Both the position numbers and the translations under genes were made by a program. From positions 61,688,355 through 61,752,354 of the forward strand of contig OY978525.1 of assembly GCA_963854835.1 (NCBI GenBank): a stretch of 64,000 bases of DNA, in the 5' to 3' direction. Positions 1-11,994 of the stretch are shown piece after piece. A model generated the notes under the pieces. The model had not been told where the DNA came from, made no database searches, and worked only from the letters and a program-made list of their open reading frames with translations. This stretch comes from Megamerina dolium. Lineage: Eukaryota > Arthropoda > Insecta > Diptera > Megamerinidae. Position 1 is the stretch's first letter; each line of letters starts with the position of its first letter.

Positions 1-689
1 CGGGCGAAGATCTGTGGAATCAATTTTTACAGCTGCTATGTGCCGCCGAGTGTGACGCAAGTCGACTATGAAAGGATTCTAGACGAACAAGTGCGAGACG
101 CCAGAACTACTACGCCAAACGTAATAGCAGGTGACTTCAATGCATGGGCCGAGGAATGGGGCAGCAGTTATACAAATAGGCGGGGTGATGCCCTGCTCAA
201 GGCGTTCTCCTTGCTAGACGCGGTATTGCTCAATACTGGCGGTAGGAATGCCTTCGAGAAGAATGGTCGCGGATCAATTATTGACATTACGTTCGCCAGC
301 CGCGCGCTCGTTCGATCGACAAACTGGCAGGTGTGCGACTTTTACACACATAGCGACCACCTTGCTATTTTGATGGAAGTCGGCAATAATAAGCAGATTC
401 GAGGGGGCCTACAGAAAACACAAACCAGAGGGTGGAAAGTGGAAATGCTCGATGAAGAAATTTTCAAACTCATTCTAGACGCGAACCCAGACTGTTCAAA
501 CGACGTGGACAGACAGGCTGACATGCTGTCAAAATACGTAAGTAAAGCTTACGACGCCGCCATGTGCAGGAAAAGACACAATATGTTTAGAAAGCCCACG
601 TACTGGTGGAATCAGGAGATTAATACATTAAGAAGTGAATGTCATAGAGCAAGTCGTCTCTCCCAAAGAATCCGAGGTACGCCGGAGCA
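1..689 (+). pseudogene. R1-like ORF2, endonuclease part
   Basis: The frame covers the C-terminal half of an APE-type endonuclease followed by the linker to RT. Visible motifs are VIAGDFNAWAEEWGS (catalytic D/N of the GDFN box), IDITFAS and YTHSDHLAI (the catalytic H of the SDH box). It has no start in the window. The nominal frame from base 40 is an internal in-frame segment, and it reads through into foreign RTE sequence after about base 689, where homology with R1 copy 2 stops. It is part of a broken ORF2 and cannot make a complete enzyme. Confidence 0.85.
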
Positions 690-993
690 ACCGGGTGGGG
701 CTAGCGCAATCCTTGTTGAACTCATCGCAATTCAACTCACTGGCTGTCATGTAGTTTGATCTGAGCGCTATGTGATGATACCTTTATTTGTTAATGAGGG
801 GTAGTCATATAGCTTGCTCTGCTTACTATGTGATGGCGCTTTCATTATCATTAATGGGGGCCCTCCATGTGGCGACCACCGGGCAACGTCCTCCTGGCAC
901 CCGCTGGGAGGCGGCTAAAGTGAGTAGCGAAAATTTCCTCGGTTAGAGGTTGTGCGTTGGGTTTGGGACCCGCCACATAAAAAAACCCCCCCA

Positions 994-1966
994 ATGAAAA
1001 AAACAAATATTCCTCGGATAAGGACTACCACTTTTGTTGATGACCCCCGCAAACGAAAAAAGGACAACGATTTACGGATATGCACCTGGAATGTCCGATC
1101 CCTTTATAGGGAGGGTGTCTCAATCCAGCTGGTTGATGTCCTCGAAAAATACAGAGCTGACATCACCGCTCTCCAGGAAATGCGATGGACAGGACAGGGC
1201 TGCTCCAAAAGAGCGTCCTGTGACATCTACTACAGTTGCCATGCTGAAAGGCACGAATTAGGATGTGGATTTTTGGTCAGCAAGAGACTACGACATCTTG
1301 TCTCACAGTTCACGCCTGTGAACGAACGGCTGGCCACAATCCGCATCAAGGCAAAATTTTTCAACATCAGCCTTATATGTGCCCACGCTCCGACGGATGA
1401 GAAGGACAATGTGACCAAGGAGAGCTTCTTTCAGCGCCTCGAAGAAGCTTATGACCGCTGCCCCCGCCACGATATCAAAATCGTGCTTGGCGACTTTAAT
1501 GCCAGGGTGGGCAAGGAAGGTACCTTTGGTCCAACTGTCGGAAAACACCTCCGATAACGGAATGAGGCTGATCGACTTCGCCGCAGCACGAAACATGGTA
1601 ATTGGTGGTACCAGATTCCAGAATCTCGACATCCACAAAGCGACATGGCTGTCTCCAGATCAACGTACAAGAAACCAAATTGATCATGTGGTGATTGACG
1701 GAAGGCATGCTTCCAGTGTGATGGACGTGAAATCGATCCGTGGTGCCAACATCGACTCGGATCACTTGTTGCAGCTAAGGTGCGCACACGCCTATGTGTC
1801 GCAAATAACAAGAGAAGTCCCACACAGAGAAAGCTCGACGTCAGTAAGCTGCGATCACCAGAGACAGCAGATGCATTTTCCACTCGACTATCGGATCTGC
1901 TTATGCAGAACACTCCTCCACTTGATTATACATGCGCACGGTGGATACATATATCCGACTCCATGA
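994..1966 (+). pseudogene. RTE endonuclease domain (frameshifted)
   Basis: The product would be an APE-type endonuclease that nicks the target to prime reverse transcription. I place the start at the ATG at 994 because RTE copy C has an ATG at the equivalent position (33640), just ahead of the conserved FVDDPRKR segment. Motifs are ICTWNVRSLY (N of the first catalytic box), ITALQEMRWTGQG (catalytic E), VLGDFNARVG (GDFN box) and, in a second frame, DSDHLLQL (the SDH histidine). The change of frame between about 1500 and 1560 breaks the protein. This type of endonuclease appears in many arthropod protein sets as craniofacial development protein 2-like. Confidence 0.8.
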
Positions 1967-2166
1967 CTACTGCTGCCGAGGAGGTAATCGGTTATTAACG
2001 GCCTCTGAGGAATGAGTAGCATGATCAGGAGGGTCGCGACGCTACCGCAGAGAAAGACGTCGCCTACAGAAGAACCCTGCGTGCAGGTGCAACTCGAGCT
2101 GTTAAGGAGCGGCACAGAGAGAAAAGGAGTGCAGAGAGACGTCTTTTCAGGCGCAAGAAGAGGGAG

Positions 2167-3943
2167 TTGGAAAGACGCGAGTGTGAAGAGATAGAGATGT
2201 GTACCGACAAGAATGAGACTCGAAAATTGTTCGAAAAGAGCAAGCGCCTGAGTGGAGGTTTAAATCCCGGAGCCTCTTCTTGTCGTGATGGAAATGGGAA
2301 TCTGGTTACGGATGTCCAGAGTGTACTGAGACTATGGAGGGAACACTTCTCCACGTCACTGAATGGCGATGCTACGAACAATTCCGCCAGTGGAGGAGTT
2401 TGCCCGATAACCCCAATTACAGATGATGGTGTTGATATTCCACCACCCGACTATGACGAGGTTGAAACGGCCATTTTAAGGCTGAAGAACAACAAAGCTG
2501 CAGGTGCTGATGGCCTGCCTGACGAGTTGTTTAAGACCGGAGGCAATGAGCTGCTCACCTGCATGTACCAGCTCATAAGCAGAATATGGTCGGATGAAAG
2601 CATGCCTGATGATTGGAGGCTCAGTGTTCTCTGTCCTGTACATAAAAAAGGAGACCCCACAATTTGCGCCAACTACCGTGGAATAAGTCTCCTGAGCATC
2701 GCATACAAGGTTCTATCGAGCGTACTGTGTGAAAGGTTGAAGCCTATGCTCAGCAACCTGATTGGACCTTATCAGTGTGGCTTCAGACCTGGTAAATCCA
2801 CCATCGACCAGATTTTCACACTGCGCCAAATCCTGGAGAAGACCCAAGAAAAACAGATCGACACACACCACCTATTTGTTGATTATAAAGACGCTTTCGA
2901 CAGTCCGGTAAGGGATTACCTCTACCTCTACACAACAATGTCTGAGTTCGGTATTCCTGCAAAGCTCATTCGACTTTGTAGAATGACACTGCATAACTCC
3001 CTTTGTGCAGTGAAAATTGGGAAGGACCTCTCCGCACCGTTTAATACCGAACGGGGTTTCAGACAAGGTGATTCGTTATCGTGCGACTTCTTCAATCTTA
3101 TTATGGAGAAAATAATACGAGCTGCTGATCTACGACATAATGGCACTATCTTCAACAAAAGTGTCATGTTGTTAGCGTATGCCGACGATATTGACATAAT
3201 CGGCATGAACACGTGAGCAGTCAGTGTTAGAAAGAGAGTCGCGTCGGATGGGTCTTACGGTGAACGAGGGCAAGACGAAGTATCTAGTGTCAACAAACAA
3301 AGAGTCCCGGCGTCTTGGACAGCACGTCACTGTTGACAACTACGCTTTTGAAGTAGTAAGGGACTTTGTCTATCTTGGAACCAGCATTAACAGCAGTAAT
3401 GACGTCAGCCTGGAGATCATGCGTAGGATAACTCTTGCAAACAGGTGTTACTGTGGGCTGAGTAAGCAATTGAGAAGTCGAGCCCTCTCTCGAAGAACGA
3501 AAACTACACTCTACAAGTCTCTCATCATGCCTGTCCTAACATATGGCGCTGAATCCTGGACAATTTCCACCTCGGATGAGCGAATGCTTTTAGTTTTCGA
3601 GAGAAAAGTCCTACGCAGGATCTTTGGACCTATTTGCGTTGGTGGCGAGTACCGAATAAGGTACAACCATGAGCTGTACGAGCTGTATGCCGATATTGAC
3701 ATAGTAAAGTGCATCAAAATCCAGCGGCTGCGCTGGCTAGGTCATGTCGAGCGAATGGAAGAACACGCTCCAGCTAAGAAGGTGTTATATTCGAAACCCG
3801 CTGGAGGACGACACAGAAAAGGAAGACCAAACCTCAGGTGGAAAGACCAAGTACTGGAGAACCTGACGGCGCTTGAAATTTCTAACTGGCGCCATCTAGC
3901 GAAGAACAGAGATGGCTGGCGAAGCATGTTATTTTCGGCCTAA
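2167..3943 (+). pseudogene. RTE reverse transcriptase and C-terminal domain (frameshifted)
   Basis: The RT fingers and palm run from about 2450 to 3210. Motifs in order are NNKAAGADGLPDELF, ANYRGISLLS, QCGFRPGKSTIDQI, the catalytic FVDYKDAFDS, GFRQGDSLSCDFF, and the catalytic LLAYADDIDIIG. A short deletion and frame change near 3215 separate this from the continuation at 3224-3943, which holds the RTE-type C-terminal region with IQRLRWLGHVERMEE and GRPNLRWKD. The two frames together match the order in copies B and C. The catalytic residues are kept, but the frame is not, so the copy is dead. Confidence 0.85.
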
Positions 3944-3981
3944 ATCGATATTCGGTTGTTATGGCCACATAAGTAAGTAGT

Positions 3982-5987
3982 AAGGAGTTTAAAAAGGCGA
4001 TCAAAAGCAGCAAGTCCGCATGCTTCAAAGAACTCTGTAAAAGGGTGGACGAGAACCCGTGGGGTGACGCGCATAAGATAGTGATATCCAACGTCATAGG
4101 TGGTAGAGGTAAAGCACCAACTTACCCTATCCTCTTAGGAAAGGTAGTAAAAACGCTTTTTCCGGCGCAAAACTTGCAACCGTATATGGTGATATCCCTA
4201 ATAGAAGAAGCAATGACAATCGACGAGTCGGAGATTATCTTAGCGGCGGAGAGATTTGGTAACGAAAAGGCGCCTGGACTTGATGGCATCCCGAATAAGG
4301 CGCTGAAGATCGCCATTAATCATAACTCGAAGCCTTTGCCCAGCTTTTTACGAGATATTTGAACGAAGGTGTTTTCTCGAAAGTATGGAAAAAACAGCGC
4401 ATGGTCCTCCTTCAGAAGCCGAATAAACCGGCGGGTGAGCCAAACGCGTATCGTCTACTTTGCATGATTGATACGATAGCCAAAATATTGGAGTGGTTGA
4501 TATGCACGCGTCTGGAACAACATCTAGAAAGGAAACCACCCGATCTGTCCGAGAACCAATTTGGTTTCAGGAGACATCGGTCGGCCATAGACGCAATTAG
4601 AAAATTGACGGACATTGCTGGCAAGGCCATAGACAAGGCACTAGATGGATTCATGGCGATAAAAAATATTGTGCAGTAGTGTCACTAGACGTACAAAATG
4701 CCTTCAACTCGGCAAACTGGCATCTTATTATGAGAGCATTGGAGGCAAAGGAAACGCCGGCGTACCTAATGCGAATAATAAATAGTTATCTGTCTGACAG
4801 ACTTCTGTTGTATGACACGGACGAAGGGCCCAAAAGCTAAGTGGTGACGGGTGGAGTGCCGCAGGGATCTGTACTTGTCCCGCTACTGTGGAACGTGCTG
4901 TACGATGGGGTGTTAAACCTTCCATTGCCAAAAGAAGCCCAGATAATTGGCTACGCTGACGACATTGCCGTGACGATCGTTGCGAAGTTCAGAGCATCTG
5001 CAGAGAGACAGCTTCGAAAATTAAGGATTGGCTCACGACGACAAAGCTCCAGCTTGCGGTACAGAAAACAGAGGCTGTACTTATCACGAGCAGAAAAACA
5101 CTAGAAACAATCACCCTAAACATTGACAGCTACAACATTACAACGCAACCTTCGTTGAGGTATCTAGGTGTGATGATTGATGCGAGGCTCAACTTCAAGG
5201 CGCATATCGAAAAAGCCTGCGGTAAGGCGGCAATAATGACAGCGGCTCTGACGAGAATCATGGCCAACATTGGTGGCGGAGTAGGAGAGCGTTCCTGGCT
5301 AAAGCTAGTCAATCAATACTGATGTACGCGGCGCCTATATGGGGGGCAGCCCTGCGGCAAAAAACAGGTTTTCAGGTTAAGCGCTATTACAGTTGCATGT
5401 GCATTTAGGACAGTGTCACAAGAAGGTGCCGGTATTATATCTGGCATTATGCCGCCGGACATAATGGCTTTGGAGTTGGTACTCTGCCCAATGGAACCAA
5501 AAGCCTGAATAGGCGGTTAACGGCAACTGAACGGAAAGAGGAGAGACAGACGAGCCTAGACGAATGGCAAAGTCAATGGGATGCCGCAGGAAAAGGGAGG
5601 TGGACCCACAGGCTTATCAGGAACGTGAAAGCTTGGATCGAAAGAGGACACGAAGAGACAGACTACTACCTTACGCAGTTTTTGACGGGCCATGGTTGTT
5701 TCAGAGAGTACCTCCACAGATTCGGTCATGATGACGCGACAGAATGTTCATTCTGCAACACTGTTGGCGAAAACGCTCAACATATCTTTTTCTTCTGCCT
5801 AAGATTTGAGACGCAGAGAATAACCATAGAGAAGATAATAAATGAAAGGATGACACCTGATAACATTGTGAGCCATATGCTGCGATCGAGTTTGCTGTGG
5901 TCTAAGATGAAAGAATGTGCTGCAATAGCTCTCAAGGAGCTCAGGAAGAAGGAGTGGCAGCGGAGAAATATAACTGCAACTGTGTGA
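3982..5987 (+). pseudogene. R1-like ORF2, reverse transcriptase and C-terminal zinc knuckle
   Basis: This continues R1 copy 1 after the RTE insertion. Motifs are KAPGLDGIPNKALK, QFGFRRHRSAIDAI, VTGGVPQGSVL and IIGYADDIAVTIV (catalytic YADD). They are spread over several frames with stops, for instance after the DTDEGPKS motif near 4840. From 5625 to 5987 one frame holds the C-terminal domain with CSFCNTVGENAQHIFFFC, a CCHC knuckle characteristic of R1-clade ORF2 proteins. Several frameshifts and nonsense changes mean there is no functional product. Confidence 0.85.
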
Positions 5988-6312
5988 ACGCCATGTACGG
6001 GATGTTTGAAGAGGCATATTAGCTCAGCTTAGTCCTGCGAAGTAGTGCTTAACGGCGGTCCCGCAGGACACAAACAAGCTATAGAGGTCGGAGTCAAGGG
6101 TTTAGTACGTAGGCGTTCTGGTTCACAAGTCCAGCATAGTAAGATAATACTGACTGGGAGTGGTCCCGAGTGAGGTGTACCTTTAGCGGACAGTATGAAT
6201 CGTACATGCCGTCTACGGTTGACGGTATCTAAGAAAGATTCCCCCTTCGTATACCCGTTCTTGTCTATTTCGGCCCGCCCCCGTACACACGATGCGCTGG
6301 TTCAGAAAGTAA

Positions 6313-7768
6313 ATGGAGAAATTAAACAACAACAGCAGCAGCAGTATTAACAGCAACATCGTAATAAGTAGCGACATACAAACCCGTGGTGATAGTGGAA
6401 GCAAGGTGTCTGAAGCTGATCCAGCTAAGAGAACACCGATTACAAGTGGAGTGTGCAACATAGTGGACAATACTCCAAAAGAAGATAAAACCGAAGCTGA
6501 TCCTTTTACGCGTGCATCAAAACTGGTGCGATCGCCCATTAAGGCACTAACTGTAGAGAAACCATTAAGAGCGCGATCATCGCCACCTGCGCTGCAGAAT
6601 AGCACGCCTCTGGCTGAAGCGACACATTCGGTTGGCGACATCATGACACAATTAGGCGAGACAATCAGGAAGTTGACGGAAGCAATGCGTCTGCCGCAAC
6701 GATCGATTAATAATCAAATCAGAGATCTACTCAGCACATTAACGAGACTTCACACATGCGCTCAAACCGAGTACAATAAAATAAAAGAAGTCAGACGAAA
6801 TGTCCCCCAAAGCCTGACATTGATAGACTCAACGCCGAAGAGACCCCGCGAAGATGAACAGTTGGCTCGAAAGACACCACCCAAAAAGAATAAACCCGAC
6901 CACGAAGAAGTGCTCAAGCCAATGGCGAATGCGAGCAGGAAGGATGGAAGTAATAATCCGGCAAAAGGTAAAGAAAGAGCGGAGAAGGAGAATGGCTGGA
7001 CGCAGGTCAAGCGCAAAACACAAACCGCTAAGAAGAAGGCAACCTATACGCCGCCCCCAAGACCGGATGCGATAGTCATTGCATGTGCTGGAAACATGTC
7101 ATACATGGGCTGTTAAAAAAGACGATGCTCTGCAGGAACTCGGTGAGAACGTTTCGCGGATCAGGAAGACGGCGAAAGGAGAAATTCTGTTTAAATTAAA
7201 AAAGGCGCAGATGACGAACACGGGAGTCTATGAGAAATAGATAAGCAAGGTTCTAGGTGACCGAGCGCATATCCGAGTGCTAACACACGAGGTATCGGTG
7301 GAGATCCGCGACATAGACGAAATTACCACCAAGAAGGATATAGTGGAGGCTATCCGATCGCAAGTAAAGGAGTTAAGCTACTTCGACGAGAGAGCGATCA
7401 AATACATCAGGGAGGCGTATGCAGGCACGCAGACTGCGGTGGTAAGCCTTCCGGCTTTGGTTGCAAGGCGACTGCTTGACGCTCAGAAGATCAAGATTGG
7501 ATGGGTGGTCTGTCGAATAAGGGAAAAGCTTAACCTGAAGAAGTGTTTCAGGTGCTTGGAATACGGACATGTGGCAAAGGTGTGTACCAACGTGGACGAT
7601 AGGAGTAAAAGTTGCATGAAATATGGCGAGAAGGTTTACTTCGCAAAGGTATGCGACAAAAAACCATTCTGTGGAGCATGCAAAAGCAACGGGAAGGAGG
7701 ATACGGGTCACCAAATCGGCAGTAGGAAGTGTCCCCTATATCAAGCAGCGTGCAAAAGGCTCAAGTGA
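6313..7768 (+). pseudogene. R1-like ORF1 (gag-like RNA-binding protein), frameshifted
   Basis: ORF1 proteins of R1-clade LINEs bind element RNA. The first frame (6313-7116, about 267 codons) is low-complexity, with an N-terminal Asn/Ser run and a basic Lys/Arg-rich stretch near its end. It breaks around 7110. The second part (7277-7768) carries the gag core and a run of retroviral-type zinc knuckles beginning KCFRCLEYGHVAKVC, followed by a second that has lost a cysteine (CMKYGEKVYFAKVC) and a third beginning CGACKSNG. The end of ORF1 overlaps the start of ORF2 near 7750, the usual R1 arrangement. Confidence 0.8.
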
Positions 7769-9925
7769 GAGTTGTACAATTCAACATAAATCACTGTGAA
7801 GCTACACAGCAGCTACTGATGCAGACAATATATGAGGAGAAGATAGACGTTGCGATAATCTGCGAGCAGTACAAGAACCTAAGCGCCGGAATCTGGATCT
7901 CTGATCATGGAAACAAAGCTGCCATATGGGCCTGTGGGGGTAACTCCCTCCAAGACAAGCCACTCACTGGAAAAAGATACTATTCGCGGTCGAAGATCTG
8001 TGGAATTAATTTTTACAGCTGCTACATTCCGCCGAGTGTAACGCATGTCGACTACGAAAGGATCCTGGACGAGCTAGTAGAAGACGCTCAGCAGGCGACT
8101 TCAATGCATGGGCAATGCAAGGAATGGGGCAGCAGTTATACAAACAGACCAAAGGGTGGAAGGTGGAAACGCTAGACGAAGAAGCCTTCAGATTCATGCT
8201 ATATGAGAACCCGGACAGCTCAAACGACGTGGACGAGCAAGCCGACATGTTGGTGAAGTATGTTAGCAAAGCCTGCGACGCTGCCATGTGCAGGAAAGGA
8301 CAGAATATGTCTAGAAAGCCCGCATATTGGTGGAACGATGAAATTAACACACTAAGAAGCGAATGTCATAGAGCGAGACGACTCTCCCAAAGAAGCATAG
8401 GTACAGCGGAGCATACAAGACTGCGTAAATGCTTCAAGAAAACACGCAAGGAGTTAAAGAAGGCAATAAAAAGAAGCAAGTCCTCGTGCTTTAGAGAACT
8501 TTGTGAAAAAGTGGACGACAACCCGTGGGGCGACGCGTACAAAATAGTCATGATGAAGATCAAAGGTGGTAGAAGCCAAGCACCAACCTGCCCTATTCTC
8601 CTAGAAAAGGTGGTGAAAACACTTCTCCCGGAGAAAGATCCACAACCAAGTGTGGTGACACCCGTAGTAGAGGAAGCAGTGATAATCGACGAGGCGGAAA
8701 TAATAATGGCGGCGGAGAGGTTTGGTAACACAAAGGCGCCTGGACTTGATGGTATCCCGAACAAGGCGCTTAAGATCGCCGTTAAACATAATACGAAGGT
8801 TTTCGCTGAGCTTTATACGCGTTGCTTGAATGAAGGTGTTTTTCCGAAAGTGTGGAAGAAGCAGCGTCTAGTCCTACTTCAGAAACCGATAAACCGGCAG
8901 GTGAGCCGAGTGCGTATCGACCACTATGCATGATCGACACGATGGCCAAAATACTGGAGAGGCTGATCTGCACACGTCAGGAGCATCATCTAGAGTCGGC
9001 TGGCTTGTCTGCGAACAAATTTGGCTTTAGGAGACATCGATCCACCATAGACGCAGTCGGAAAACTAACGGGAATTGCGTGCAAGGCGATAGAGCGCGTC
9101 AGATGGATGCATGGCGACAAAAAATATTGCGCAGTTGTCACATTTGATGTGCTAAATGCTTTCAACTCGGCATTTTGGCCACATATCATAAGGGCGTTGG
9201 AGGCGAAGAAAACACCTGTGTATCTGCTGCGGATAATAAACAGCTATCTATCTAACAGGCTGTTATTATACGATACCGACGAAGGTCCCAAAAGCTATGT
9301 TGTAACGGGCGGAGTACCGCAGGGCTCCTTACTGGGCCCGTTGTTATGGAATGTGTTGTACGATGGGGTGATACACCTCTCGCTGCCAAAGGAAGCTCAG
9401 ATAATTGGGTATGCGGACGATATTGCTGTGATGATCGTTGCGAAGGAACTTTACCAGATTCAGAGCATCTGCAATGAGACAGCCTCGAAGATTAAGGAGT
9501 GGCTCACGATGACAAAGCTCCAGCTTGCAGGACAGAAAACAGAGGCGGTCCTTATTTCGAGCAGGAAAAAAATGGAAACAATCACCTTGAACATTGACGG
9601 CTATAATGTTCCAACGCAATAGTCACTGAGGTACCTTGGTGTGAGGATTGACGCGAGACTCAATTTCAAGGCTCATATTATAGCAAGGCGGCTGCAGTGA
9701 CAACGGCCCTGACGAGAATCATGGCGAATATTGGCGGCCCTAGCCAGAGTAGGAGAGCACTCCTGGCAAAAGTAAGCCAGTCGGTATTGATGTATGGGGC
9801 ACCAATATGGGAAAGAGCCCTGCGTCAAAAAACATATGTCACGAAGGCGAAAGCAGTTTTTAGGCTTAGCGCCATTAGAGTTGCCTGCGCTGCGCACGAG
9901 GCGGTCGGTGTTATATCTGGCATTA

Positions 9926-9927
<2 letters not shown>
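7750..9927 (+). pseudogene. R1-like ORF2 (endonuclease plus reverse transcriptase), truncated
   Basis: The frame opens with VRVVQFNINHCEATQQLL, the N-terminal endonuclease box of R1-clade elements (catalytic N in NINH), followed by IDVAIICEQYKN (catalytic E). An internal deletion near 8140 removes the GDFN-to-SDH part present in copy 1. RT motifs follow: KAPGLDGIPNKALK, FGFRRHRSTIDAVG, TFDVLNAFNS, VTGGVPQGSLLGPL and IIGYADDIAVMIV. Frame changes near 8900 and 9620 and truncation at the (TA)n tract remove function. Copy 2 is otherwise better preserved than copy 1 in the RT region. Confidence 0.85.
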
Positions 9928-10022
<95 letters not shown>

Positions 10023-10033
10023 TATATATATAT

Positions 10034-10080
<47 letters not shown>

Positions 10081-10099
10081 TATATATGTGTGTGTGTGT

Positions 10100-10160
<61 letters not shown>
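9928..10160. repeat. (TA)n / (TG)n microsatellite
   Basis: About 230 bases of TA dinucleotide repeat with interspersed CATA steps and one short TG block near 10088. It starts exactly where R1 copy 2 is truncated. Apparent reading frames here are repeat translations, not genes. Confidence 0.97.
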
Positions 10161-10165
<5 letters not shown>

Positions 10166-11994
10166 GAAAAAACATTTTCTTTATTCTGTCGATATATAGT
10201 AATATTATTCAATTATTCCTATAATATCGGTTATTATCCAGAGCAGTGGAAATCAATGATGAATCAATGATGCTCAGGCATCATTTATAAAATGTATAAA
10301 AAAATTAAAAATCGCTCTTTCTTTTTATGTTCACTGCATTCACTGCATAACTCTCATGTACATTTCCATTTAAATTATATGACAATTTACCCAAACAAAC
10401 TCAAGCAATTTATTTTCATTCATTACATTGTAATTCCGATTCATATATTTAAAATTTAAATATATTTCACAATTAAGTATACCACGTACGCTAATATGTA
10501 ACATATTATTTCTGAATTACAAGCGAACCTCTTGAAAGTGAAGAAAATCTCTAATATATTAATGAATTTAAAAATTGATCCCCAACACGTCTCTAAAGAG
10601 ACTGATCGGAGACTATTCTCCCATTGTCAAAATTTCATGTTCTTTTCTTAAATGCAGGTAGCCTTTTCATCGCGTGTTGTGCTCTATTCTCAAAAATGTT
10701 GCTTTCATAACGGTGAAAAGTGAACATTTTTACACTATTAAGTGACTTGCTCAAAGTGTTGCACTGCAAATTAGGTGATTAAGTGATCTCGCTTTACTCG
10801 CGTTGCATAGTTTTAAACATTGAAATTTCCTTAGCACTTTGATTAATATTATTTTCCATTTCTCGTTTTGCGACAGCCAGTTCTTATAACAAATATTCGT
10901 ATGGATCTGTGTAGAAATCTCATTTTGTACTCTTTGCACATGTATATAACAAGATATTAACAAGATAAGTTTATTTAATTTAATTTTGCTAACGCGAGTA
11001 CATTTGAAAATAATAAATTATAAATAAGAAAATCCAACGAAAACTCGAAAAATATAATACTGCCGAAAAATACACTACATAAGATAGTGTAAAAAGATCT
11101 TATGCTTACATCTTATGCTTAAGTAATACAAATTAATGTTAAATGATAAATTAAATGTAAAATGTTAAAATTTATATCTTTTTGTGCAATAATTTTTATG
11201 AACTGGTTTGGTGTACAACACTAGTATGTATTTATTAAGTTTCTAAGCTAAACTGTATACATGTATGTAATTCGTATGCAAAAATGTTAAATATAAAATA
11301 GTGTTTTGTGCTTTTTTAAACTAAACAGACGCCCCTGAAGAAGCTGACGAAGACCAGTGAAACGTCGGGTAAAGAAAAAAGATGGAATGGTTTTTTAGTC
11401 GCATCAACTTATAATTGACCAAAAAGTTTAAACAACTTTTATTAATATTAAATTATTTTTGATCTGGACCCAGGTTCGAATCGCGGCGAAGAGCAAAAAT
11501 GGGTAAATTGTCAAATAATTTAAATGAAAATGTACATAAGATTTATAATACAGTGAATGAAAATTTCTAACCTTACGACCAATCTATTGATAGAATTGAT
11601 AATCTACATTTATACCCGTTCAGATATAACATAATCTTTAAAACGAGGGGTGAAATTTTGAAACTTAATATACACCCATACCCGTACACCCCGTACGAGA
11701 TAAGGGCGGTCCTTAGCCTTTTCAATTTCACAGCGAACAAGAACAATACTTCAATTGTTGTTCGCCCCAATATATATTAGCCATTGCTATTAAGCTATAA
11801 CAGTGGGTGCCAACAGTTGTGCGCGTGTCAAGTATTGAATCATTTTAACATTACACTTTAAATTGCAAACGTTTTTTATTATTTCGTGCTACCGTTTAGA
11901 AATTAATCAATTTGTTGAAAAGTTCACTTGTTTGATTGAATTAGTAGGATCACCTTGTATTACGACAACAAAGCCACTAAAAAAATAAATAAAT
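10161..11994. other. AT-rich stretch without a recognisable gene
   Basis: About 1.8 kb of AT-rich sequence with no frame of coding character. Two local signals stand out. A motif with a hammerhead-like core lies at about 11331-11366 (CTGACGA followed by GAAAC). An isolated tRNA B-box-like string, GGTTCGAATC, lies at about 11472-11481, suggesting an old SINE scrap. I see no splice-bounded exon series. Confidence 0.6.

Larger units (their letters stand above)
690..3981 (+). mobile_element. RTE-type non-LTR retrotransposon, copy A, inserted in R1 copy 1
   Basis: The 5' boundary is where homology with RTE copy C (from 33331) begins, at the shared CCGGGTG motif. The 3' end is the shared terminus GTTATGGCCACATAAGTAAG, which ends in a short TAAG-type repeat typical of RTE elements rather than poly-A. 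The element has a 5' UTR of about 300 bases, then endonuclease and RT. It interrupts the R1 reading frame, and about 34 bases of R1 are missing at the site. It is the most complete of the three long RTE copies in the window, although several frameshifts inactivate it. Confidence 0.87.
1..6235 (+). mobile_element. R1-clade non-LTR retrotransposon, copy 1 (5' end outside window, split by RTE-A)
   Basis: This LINE encodes an APE-type endonuclease and a reverse transcriptase that copy the element RNA into DNA at a nicked target. Its 5' end lies beyond the window. The body runs 1-689, is interrupted by an RTE element, resumes at 3982 and ends near 6235 after a GC-richer 3' UTR. The two halves align collinearly with R1 copy 2 (about 7990-9927), which proves that they were once joined. 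Relative to copy 2, about 34 bases were lost at the RTE insertion point. The 3' UTR runs directly into copy 2 with no poly-A, so the exact boundary near 6235 is uncertain. R1-clade assignment rests on the endonuclease start seen in copy 2 and on the C-terminal CCHC knuckle. Confidence 0.85.
6236..9927 (+). mobile_element. R1-clade non-LTR retrotransposon, copy 2 (3' truncated at a (TA)n tract)
   Basis: This copy keeps its 5' UTR, ORF1 and most of ORF2. It ends at about 9927, where R1 sequence (CTGGCATTATG) passes directly into (TA)n, so the last RT third, the C-terminal knuckle and the 3' UTR are missing. Compared with copy 1 it also lacks roughly 250 bases of the endonuclease at about 8140. 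The 5' boundary with copy 1 is estimated from the end of the copy 1 3' UTR and is uncertain by several tens of bases. Confidence 0.8.

Noticed and set aside
9928..10270. Long Tyr/Ile-rich frames on both strands (also at 13331-13702, 26940-27288 and 36746-37036)
   Set aside because: They are translations of (TA)n and (TG)n repeats; they have no start context or composition of real proteins.
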